Below are positions 1 to 5,174 of a stretch of DNA of 24,081 nt, one piece after another. Location of the stretch: IMG/VR virus record IMGVR_UViG_3300037300_000430, positions 1 through 24,081 of that record; one strand, given 5' to 3'. The notes beneath the pieces were generated by a model. It was not told the origin of the DNA and did no database searches. It was given only the letters and a program-made list of their open reading frames with translations. The position numbers and the translations under genes were made by a program. Numbering within the stretch: the first letter of the stretch is position 1; each line of letters starts with the position of its first letter. This DNA is from a virus.

Positions 1-122
1 TGACTGATCCAGCGTTGGGCGGTGCGGCGGGCCAGTACCGGATGCTGTGCCAATAACTCGGCCAACGTCACTCCAGCGTTTGCTGTGGTGATGGTATTCA
101 AAATCTGCTGTTCATTGACCAT
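1..122 (-). CDS. Partial helix-turn-helix protein (N-terminus only)
   Basis: A leftward reading frame starts at ATG 122-120 and runs off the left edge, giving about 40 residues that begin MVNEQQILNTITTANAGVTL. The segment ends in ARRTAQRWIS, which looks like the recognition helix of a winged or simple helix-turn-helix. The reading frame is open throughout and the start sits just downstream of a good promoter candidate (-35 at 191-186, -10 at 168-163) embedded in repeated GCGCCA half-sites. An autoregulated DNA-binding protein is therefore a reasonable inference. The rest of the protein is outside the window, so the family cannot be named; a phage repressor-like regulator and a host regulator with a fused effector domain are both possible. 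Confidence 0.55.
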   Translation of the reverse strand, partial: MVNEQQILNTITTANAGVTLAELLAQHPVLARRTAQRWIS

Positions 123-200
123 GGCGCTGTTTCCGCTGTAAGTAGCGCCATTATGGCGCAGTTTTACAAACAGCGCCACTTTCACGGACAACTGCGCCAT
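121..200. promoter_or_regulatory. Cluster of TGGCGC/GCGCCA operator-like half-sites
   Basis: The stretch contains the palindrome GCGCCAT-T-ATGGCGC (145-159), single GCGCCA copies at 173-178 and 194-199, and TGGCGC at 122-127 overlapping the start codon of the leftward gene. ATGGCGCAGTT (153-163) is repeated exactly in inverted orientation as AACTGCGCCAT (190-200). The sites surround the leftward promoter candidate, so binding by the adjacent HTH protein is the simplest reading. No binding data can be inferred from sequence. Confidence 0.6.
163..191 (-). promoter_or_regulatory. Candidate sigma70 promoter for the leftward HTH gene
   Basis: Read on the minus strand, TTGTCC (191-186) and TGTAAA (168-163) are separated by 17 bases, each matching four of six consensus positions. 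Transcription would start near 156, inside the palindrome at 145-159. A GCGCCA half-site at 173-178 lies in the spacer and another at 194-199 flanks the -35 box. This is the layout expected of a repressed promoter. It is a consensus match only. Confidence 0.45.
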
Positions 201-254
201 TTGTTCGGCTCATTGGTGCCAATTTAGCACTTGTATGCAAGCCGTGATTGCCAT

Positions 255-309
255 TGGCGAACTGAAAGTTTCAGGGCAGTTCGCCAGTCAGTCCATTAAC
301 AGTTCGCCA
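255..309. promoter_or_regulatory. Three-copy CAGTTCGCCA operator-like array upstream of the early operon
   Basis: TGGCGAACTG (255-264) is matched by an exact inverted copy CAGTTCGCCA (277-286) and a third copy CAGTTCGCCA (300-309), the last two 23 bases apart. Between the first two lies a perfect palindrome CTGAAA-G-TTTCAG (262-274). The array is in non-coding DNA about 50 bases before the first rightward gene, the usual place for operators of an early promoter. I could not fix convincing -35 and -10 boxes here. The cognate repressor is not identifiable in the window. Confidence 0.55.
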
Positions 310-361
310 CCCGTTTTCGACACTGCAAGCGTTGTTCCCAACCTAATTGAAAGGGGTACCA

Positions 362-646
362 ATGCTGCAATCGACAACAGCAAATCGCAGTGCATCTGCC
401 CTCACGGCGATGCCTGCACCGGCGGCACCGCACGAGCGGCGCGTACTTTCCGAAACCGAGCTGGCTCAGCGCTGGGGCGTCAGTCCCAAGACGCTGCAAC
501 GTTGGCGTACCGAGGGCCGTGGCCCGAAGTATCTGAAGCTCTCCAAGCGGGTGACCTATCCGCTGGAGGCGATCACCGAGTACGAACGCTGCGCCTTGCA
601 CATCTCGACGTCCGAGCGGGTAGCAAAAGACGGAGGTCGCGCATGA
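362..646 (+). CDS. Helix-turn-helix (HTH_17/AlpA-like) early regulator
   Basis: A 94-residue protein starts at ATG 362, chosen over the in-frame TTG at 347 because AAAGGGG (350-356) gives a well-spaced ribosome binding site. After an Ala/Pro/Ser-rich start of about 25 residues comes LSETELAQRWGVSPKTLQRW, a typical HTH_17 or MerR-like N-terminal helix-turn-helix. It is followed by GPKYLKLSKRVTYPLEAITEY, the usual beta-wing with an arginine contact. Such proteins act as small DNA-binding regulators or excisionase-like factors. It is the first gene of the rightward operon, directly downstream of the CAGTTCGCCA array. Its stop overlaps the next start (ATGA, 643-646), so the two are translationally coupled. 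The precise role (Xis, Cro-like or early activator) is not decidable from sequence. Confidence 0.8.
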   Translation: MLQSTTANRSASALTAMPAPAAPHERRVLSETELAQRWGVSPKTLQRWRTEGRGPKYLKLSKRVTYPLEAITEYERCALHISTSERVAKDGGRA

Positions 647-1146
647 ACGACTCCCTTCTCACCAGCGTCGCGTTCGATCACGCCGCACCCCTAGCTGACA
701 TGAGCGTTGCCCAGATTGCCGCGCTGCCGCCTGCGCATTTGCAGGAAGCACACATCAACCTGCTCACGCTGCAGTCGGCCATCAAGGGTGTTCTGGAACG
801 CCTCAGCGCAGCCCTCGACCAGCGCTATGCCGAACAGGCATCGGCTGCCCGCCAGGCCAACGGTCGTGATTTCGGTGTCTGCCACATTTCCGATGGCCCG
901 CTGCGCATCACGGTTGATGTGCCCAAGCGGGTGTCCTGGGATCAAACCCAACTGGCCGAGATCGCTCAACGCATCGCTGTCGCTGGCGACAAGGTCGGTG
1001 ACTACATCGACACCGACTACTCGGTTTCCGAATCTCGCTTCAACGCCTGGCCTTCGTCCCTCAAGGAAACGTTCGCCAAAGCCCGCACCGTCAAACCCGG
1101 CAAGGCCAGCTACCGCCTCGCCCTCGTACAGGAGAACCACGAATGA
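643..1146 (+). CDS. Conserved-looking phage protein of unknown function, 167 aa
   Basis: The frame is open from 235, but the coupled ATG at 643, which overlaps the previous stop as ATGA, is the credible start. The 167-residue product begins MNDSLLTSVAFDHAAPL. It has a helical first half with a short possible coiled coil (about residues 45-70, ending DQRYAEQASAARQANG), then a mixed alpha/beta half with ISDGPLRITVDVPKRVSWD and DYIDTDYSVSESRFNAWP. There is no signal peptide, membrane segment or recognised catalytic motif. It overlaps the next gene by ATGA (1143-1146). Position in the early recombination operon suggests a DNA-metabolism or regulatory accessory role, but I do not recognise the family and assign no function. 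Confidence 0.75.
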   Translation: MNDSLLTSVAFDHAAPLADMSVAQIAALPPAHLQEAHINLLTLQSAIKGVLERLSAALDQRYAEQASAARQANGRDFGVCHISDGPLRITVDVPKRVSWDQTQLAEIAQRIAVAGDKVGDYIDTDYSVSESRFNAWPSSLKETFAKARTVKPGKASYRLALVQENHE

Positions 1147-1433
1147 AAACCCCAACCCTGCATCAATCGCTGCAAACCAAGCTCGGCCCCTTCGCCGGTG
1201 AGCATCTAACCACGACGCTGCGCTACCAGGATCGCTATGGCAACCCCGTTGAAAAGCCATTGTTCGAAGCAACCCTGGACGAAGTGGCATTCGCGATCCA
1301 GACCCTGAACGCCGAGGGAAGTGCGATTCATCGCCGCCGCAATGCGCTGGACGGCCTGTATACCCTCGCACGTGACCATGGCTGTCTGGGTTCGGACACG
1401 CTTGGCACCGTGGCGGCAGAGGTGACGAAATGA
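1143..1433 (+). CDS. Small unknown protein, 96 aa
   Basis: A 96-residue protein starts at ATG 1143, overlapping the previous stop by four bases, with GGAGAA at 1131-1136 as ribosome binding site. The sequence (MKTPTLHQSLQTKLGPFAGE...) is soluble and mixed in character, with a central YQDRYGNPVEKPLFEATLDE and a basic RRRNALDG patch near residue 65. No domain, cysteine cluster or membrane segment is visible. It overlaps the BRO-N gene by ATGA at 1430-1433. Strict four-base coupling on both sides supports a real gene in the early operon. I do not recognise the family. Confidence 0.7.
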   Translation: MKTPTLHQSLQTKLGPFAGEHLTTTLRYQDRYGNPVEKPLFEATLDEVAFAIQTLNAEGSAIHRRRNALDGLYTLARDHGCLGSDTLGTVAAEVTK

Positions 1434-2179
1434 ACCAACTCGTCGCTTTCAACTTTGAATCCCACAACGTGCGCGTCTGCGTCGGCGAGAACGGCGAGCC
1501 CATGTTTGTCGCAGCCGACGTGTTGTCTACGCTGAGTCTGGACCGCAAAGCGCTTGAGCGCCTGGACGACGACGAAAAGGGTGTGAGTTCAATTCACACC
1601 CCTGGCGGCCCGCAGGACATGACGGCGGTCAACGAGTCCGGCCTGTACAACCTGGTGCTGGGCAGCCGCAAGCCCGAGGCCAAACGCTTCAAGCGCTGGA
1701 TCACCCACGACGTGTTGCCATCAATCCGCACGACGGGGTCGTATGCGTCAGCAGTGTCAGTCGCGGCCCTGCCTATGCCGACACAGGATCGCGTCAACGC
1801 CATCCTGTCCATTGGCGAAGCGATCGCCCGCGTGCCCGGCGTGAAACCCGGCATCGCCATGGCGGCCACTCTGACAGTGATCCATGAGAACACCGGACTG
1901 GCGGTTGAGTCCCTGCGCAAGGTGCTTCCGGCGGCCAATGAACCGATCTGCAGTCTGAACCCCACACAGATAGGTGAGCGTGTGGGCATGTCGGCCCGAG
2001 CGGTCAACACGCGTCTGCAGTCCCTGGGCTTTCAGTTCAAGAACGATCGTGACGAATGGGAGCTGACTGACGCCGGCCAGCAATGGGCCGAGGCCCTGCC
2101 GTTCTCGCGTAACGGACACTCGGGTTACCAGATCCTCTGGAATCCGTCCGTGACCGAACAGATTCGCGAGGTGGCGTAA
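1430..2179 (+). CDS. BRO-N domain antirepressor
   Basis: The 249-residue protein carries an N-terminal BRO-N (Bro-family) domain at about residues 1-110, recognisable from VRVCVGENGEPMFVAADV, the AVNESGLYNLVLGSRKPEAK core and KRWITHDVLPSIRTTGSY. The C-terminal part (about 165-249) contains LNPTQIGERVGMSARAVNTR, a helix-turn-helix-like element found in many phage antirepressors. Proteins of this class antagonise or bind near the prophage repressor and help switch to lytic growth. It starts at ATG 1430 within an ATGA overlap. Its stop (2177-2179) abuts the following ATG at 2179 (TAATG). Position early in the operon fits an antirepressor role; the target repressor is not in the window. Confidence 0.88.
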   Translation: MNQLVAFNFESHNVRVCVGENGEPMFVAADVLSTLSLDRKALERLDDDEKGVSSIHTPGGPQDMTAVNESGLYNLVLGSRKPEAKRFKRWITHDVLPSIRTTGSYASAVSVAALPMPTQDRVNAILSIGEAIARVPGVKPGIAMAATLTVIHENTGLAVESLRKVLPAANEPICSLNPTQIGERVGMSARAVNTRLQSLGFQFKNDRDEWELTDAGQQWAEALPFSRNGHSGYQILWNPSVTEQIREVA

Positions 2180-3000
2180 TGGCACTCCCAATCATCTCTG
2201 CCGAAGAACGGCTCAAGGAACGTCACAGCGCCAAAGTTGGACTGGTCGGTGTCCCGGGCGTGGGTAAAACCTCTCAGCTCAAAACGCTGCCGCCGGAAAC
2301 CACCCTGTTTGTGGATCTGGAAGCCGGGGACCTGTCGGTGCGCGACTGGCCTGGCGACACGGTGCGACCGCGCACCTGGCCCGAATTCCGCGATCTGGTT
2401 GTATTCCTGGCCGGTCCCATGCCGACAGCGAGCGCCGACCAGGCTTTCTCGCAAGCGCACTTCGAGCACGTCTGCACCAAGTTTGGCAATCCGGCGCAAC
2501 TGGCCAAATACGACACCTACTTCGTCGACAGCCTGACCGTGCTCTCGCGACTGTGCTTTGCCTGGTGCAAGACCCAGCCGCAGGCCTTGAGTGAGAAAAC
2601 CGGCAAGCCCGACAACCGGGGTGCCTATGGCCTGTTGGGCCAGGAAATGATCACAGCACTTACCCACCTGCAGCACGTGCGCGACAAGCACGTGATCTAC
2701 GTCGCCATCCTGGAAGAAAAAACCGACGACTTCAACCGCCGCTACTACCAGTTACAACTCGAAGGCAGCAAGACCGCGCTGGAGTTGCCCGGCGTGCTGG
2801 ACGAGGTTGTCGTGCTCTCGGTCCTGAAAGCCGACGACGGCAGCAGTTACCGGGGTTTTGTCACCCGCGCCGACAACCCGTTTGGCTTCCCGGCCAAGGA
2901 TCGCAGCGGCCGGCTGGAAGCCATCGAGGAACCCCATCTCGGAAAACTCATCGCCAAGTGCCTGGGCCAGGACACGCCGGCACAGAACCCATCAATGTAA
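2179..3000 (+). CDS. Sak4-like RecA-fold ATPase (AAA_24), phage recombination
   Basis: The 273-residue protein has Walker A GVPGVGKT at residues 24-31 and a Walker B-like YFVDS with Asp at 117. Together with the acidic LFVDLEAGD after strand 2, this matches the AAA_24/Sak4 family of short RecA-like single-strand annealing ATPases of phages. Known Sak4 proteins act with a single-stranded DNA-binding protein, and the next gene looks like such a partner. The start is ATG 2179, overlapping the previous stop by one base (TAATG), with GCGAGGTGG just upstream. Length is typical. It probably supports phage recombination or replication in the cytoplasm. A generic DnaB/RecA-like ATP-binding role is the alternative. 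Confidence 0.8.
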   Translation: MALPIISAEERLKERHSAKVGLVGVPGVGKTSQLKTLPPETTLFVDLEAGDLSVRDWPGDTVRPRTWPEFRDLVVFLAGPMPTASADQAFSQAHFEHVCTKFGNPAQLAKYDTYFVDSLTVLSRLCFAWCKTQPQALSEKTGKPDNRGAYGLLGQEMITALTHLQHVRDKHVIYVAILEEKTDDFNRRYYQLQLEGSKTALELPGVLDEVVVLSVLKADDGSSYRGFVTRADNPFGFPAKDRSGRLEAIEEPHLGKLIAKCLGQDTPAQNPSM

Positions 3001-3010
3001 AGGAAACCGC

Positions 3011-3655
3011 ATGAACACCAATACCTCCAGCAACTGGAACGATTTCAACGACGCCGAAGCCCAGCAAGGTGCATTCGACCTGATCCCCAAGGGCGCCATC
3101 GTGCCACTGCGCATGACCATCAAACCCGGTGGCCATGACGACCCCAGCCAGGGCTGGACCGGTGGTTACGCCACCGAGTCCTTCGACACCGGTGCGGTGT
3201 ACCTAGCCTGCGAATTCGTTGTCACTGGCGGGCCGTTCGTCAAACGCAAGATGTGGTCCAACGTCGGCCTGCATTCCAAGAAGGGGCCGACATGGGGGCA
3301 GATGGGCCGCAGTTTCATCCGCGCCGCGCTCAACAGCTCACGCAATGTCCATCCGCAGGACAACACGCCGCAGGCGGCAGCTGCGCGTCGGATCAACAGC
3401 TTCGCGGATCTGGACGGCATCGAATTCATCGCCCGCGTGGATGTGGAGAAAGATGCCAAGGGCGAAGACCGCAACGTCGTGAAACTGGCCATTGAGCCGG
3501 ATCACAAGGACTACGCGGCGCTTATGGGCGGCGTCCCCAAGGCGGCTCCTGGCGCTGGTCACGCGGCACCGCCGGCACATGCCGCGCCGGCCTCTGCAGC
3601 ACCGGTACGCGCTGCACAACCTTCCGCGACGGGCAAACCATCGTGGGCACAGTAA
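3011..3655 (+). CDS. DUF669-like candidate ssDNA-binding protein
   Basis: A 214-residue protein starts at ATG 3011, preceded by AAAGGAAA (3000-3007). The N-terminal 170 residues contain SNWNDFNDAEAQQGAFDLIP, a beta-rich core with SKKGPTWGQMGRSFIRAALN, and a segment resembling DUF669-type phage proteins that replace SSB beside Sak4 ATPases. The last 45 residues are a low-complexity Ala/Pro tail ending KPSWAQ. A flexible tail of this kind is common in ssDNA-binding proteins, although the acidic SSB tip is missing. Its position directly after the Sak4-like gene supports a paired role in recombination. The DUF669 match is from memory of family features, so the function is an inference. Confidence 0.65.
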   Translation: MNTNTSSNWNDFNDAEAQQGAFDLIPKGAIVPLRMTIKPGGHDDPSQGWTGGYATESFDTGAVYLACEFVVTGGPFVKRKMWSNVGLHSKKGPTWGQMGRSFIRAALNSSRNVHPQDNTPQAAAARRINSFADLDGIEFIARVDVEKDAKGEDRNVVKLAIEPDHKDYAALMGGVPKAAPGAGHAAPPAHAAPASAAPVRAAQPSATGKPSWAQ

Positions 3656-3667
3656 TGCGAGCCCGCC

Positions 3668-4171
3668 ATGAAATGTTGGGTCTGCTCACGCGAAGCGCGC
3701 GGTTATGGTCACACCGAGAATCGGCACAAGGTGGGCGACCCGCGCCGATACCCGATCGACTGGGTGTTCTGCTCACGTCGCTGCCAGAACGCGTTTCACA
3801 AGATGTACGGCTCCTGGTCACGCGCACGGGACGACGGGTTGCCACCGGAGGCTGCCATGGTTGATGCCACGCCGCTGGAAAAATCCGCCATGCGCATGTG
3901 CCTCAAATTCTTCGGTGAAGCGGCCGGTGCTATCGGTTTCGACAAGCCCCTTGGGGCTTACTCCGAAGCGGAGGCGCTGTCAGTGATCGAGGCCATCGTC
4001 ACGGCCTACGTCGATGAGATGGCCGCGCAGCATGAACGCACCAAGTATCCGCCGGTGCGCATGCCCGGCACGACACCCGTCAGTGACCCCATCCGCGAGT
4101 TGGTTCCACCCGCACAGGAGAGCCCGTTCGCGGACATGGAGGATGACTTGCCATGGGAGACCACACGATGA
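3668..4171 (+). CDS. DUF6511-like protein with an N-terminal Cys zinc-finger
   Basis: The 167-residue protein starts at ATG 3668. The first 44 residues hold C3-x2-C6 and C35-x3-C39 with VFCSRRCQNAFHK, a likely structural zinc site similar to a treble-clef finger. The middle is helical (MRMCLKFFGEAAGAIGF, YSEAEALSVIEAIVTAYVDEM). The C-terminus is acidic and proline-rich, ending in ADMEDDLPWE. The overall pattern fits DUF6511-type phage proteins, which sit in recombination operons and have no known biochemical role. It overlaps the nuclease gene by ATGA (4168-4171), so the two are probably co-produced. Zinc binding is inferred from the cysteine spacing only. Confidence 0.7.
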   Translation: MKCWVCSREARGYGHTENRHKVGDPRRYPIDWVFCSRRCQNAFHKMYGSWSRARDDGLPPEAAMVDATPLEKSAMRMCLKFFGEAAGAIGFDKPLGAYSEAEALSVIEAIVTAYVDEMAAQHERTKYPPVRMPGTTPVSDPIRELVPPAQESPFADMEDDLPWETTR

Positions 4172-4905
4172 TCGATTTCAATTCGTCGGCCAGTCTCTCG
4201 GGCCGGCTGCAGGAACTGTTCGATCTTGAGCTGGAAGCCGAGCGGGACGCAACACCGCCGCGCGAGTACCTAGGTGCTTCGCGTCTGGGTGCGGCGTGCG
4301 AGCGCCAACTGCAATACGAGTACGTCCATGCAGCAGTCGATCATGGCAAGGGTTTCTCGGGGCGACTGCTGCGCATCTTTGAGCGCGGACATCTGACAGA
4401 AGACATGGTGATCCGCTGGCTGCGCATGGCCGGTTTTAACCTCAAGACCGGAGATGCCAATGGTCAGCAATTTGGTTTCTCGGTGGCCGGTGGCCGACTG
4501 CGTGGTCACGTCGACGGCGTACTGATTAGCGGCCCCGATGGCTTTGCCTACCCATCACTTTGGGAGAACAAATGCCTCGGCGCCAAGTCCTGGCGCGACG
4601 TCGAGAAACGCAAGCTCGCGGTTTCCAAACCCATCTATGCCGCGCAGATCGCACTGTACCAAAGCTACCTCGAACTGCACGAGCATCCGGCGCTGTTTAC
4701 GGCCGTCAACGCCGACACGATGGAGATATATGCCGAACTGATTCCATTCGACGCAGGACTGGCGCAACGCATGTCGGACCGCGCTGCACGCGTGATCACC
4801 GCCAGTGAGGCTTGCGATCTGCTACCGCGCTCGTTCACCGATTCCACCCATTTCGAATGCAAGTTCTGCGCGTGGGCAGATCGTTGCTGGAGGACTACCC
4901 CATGA
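4168..4905 (+). CDS. PD-(D/E)XK nuclease with Cas4-like Fe-S cysteines
   Basis: The start at ATG 4168 is preferred to ATG 4153 because it overlaps the previous stop (ATGA) and has GGGAGA at 4155-4160. The 245-residue protein carries a PD-(D/E)XK core: RGHLTED near 73-79, HVDG with Asp116, ENK with Glu133 and Lys135, then AAQIALYQSYL with Gln160. One cysteine near the N-terminus (C44) and three near the C-terminus (C231, C234, C240, in CKFCAWADRC) match the split 4Fe-4S arrangement of Cas4 and AddB nucleases. The likely role is a DNA exonuclease producing ssDNA for the Sak4-like annealing system. Activity and cluster binding are inferred from motifs. Confidence 0.85.
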   Translation: MIDFNSSASLSGRLQELFDLELEAERDATPPREYLGASRLGAACERQLQYEYVHAAVDHGKGFSGRLLRIFERGHLTEDMVIRWLRMAGFNLKTGDANGQQFGFSVAGGRLRGHVDGVLISGPDGFAYPSLWENKCLGAKSWRDVEKRKLAVSKPIYAAQIALYQSYLELHEHPALFTAVNADTMEIYAELIPFDAGLAQRMSDRAARVITASEACDLLPRSFTDSTHFECKFCAWADRCWRTTP

Positions 4906-5174
4906 ATATCGCACAGCCCAATTCCAACCTGACCCGGTTGGTTCCGGAGTCGTTCGTCGATGCTCGCGAAGCGGCCTACACCATGAACCTTCCGATGTAC
5001 TACCTGACCAATGCGCGGCAACGCACCAAGATGCGCATCCCGCATTACCGCATTGGTCGGATGGTGCGCTTCAAACTCTCCGAGCTTGCCGAGTGGCAGC
5101 ACGTGAACGGCACGAGCGTGCCCGAAGCTGTCACAGCAGGAAGCGAGATCTGCGGTGAGGTGCGCGATGAGTGA
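4902..5174 (+). CDS. AlpA/excisionase-like helix-turn-helix protein
   Basis: A 90-residue protein starts at ATG 4902, overlapping the nuclease stop (ATGA). It contains VDAREAAYTMNLPMYYLTNA, a helix-turn-helix of the HTH_17 type, followed by HYRIGRMVRFKLSELAEW, which is the classic wing plus final helix. This is the second protein of that fold in the early operon, but the two share only the fold. Such small proteins are DNA-binding regulators or directionality factors. It overlaps the primase gene by eight bases (5167-5174). A role at an origin or operator is possible but not shown. Confidence 0.8.
   Translation: MNIAQPNSNLTRLVPESFVDAREAAYTMNLPMYYLTNARQRTKMRIPHYRIGRMVRFKLSELAEWQHVNGTSVPEAVTAGSEICGEVRDE

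Noticed and set aside
235-642. Upstream extension of the 167-residue gene to give a 303-residue protein from 235
   Set aside because: The extension covers the operator array and the HTH gene in another frame and has no domain character; ATG 643 overlaps the preceding stop as ATGA.
691-1548. Leftward open frame of 285 codons
   Set aside because: It lies antisense to three coupled rightward genes, including a recognisable BRO-N gene, and has no domain or ribosome binding site; GC-rich shadow frame.
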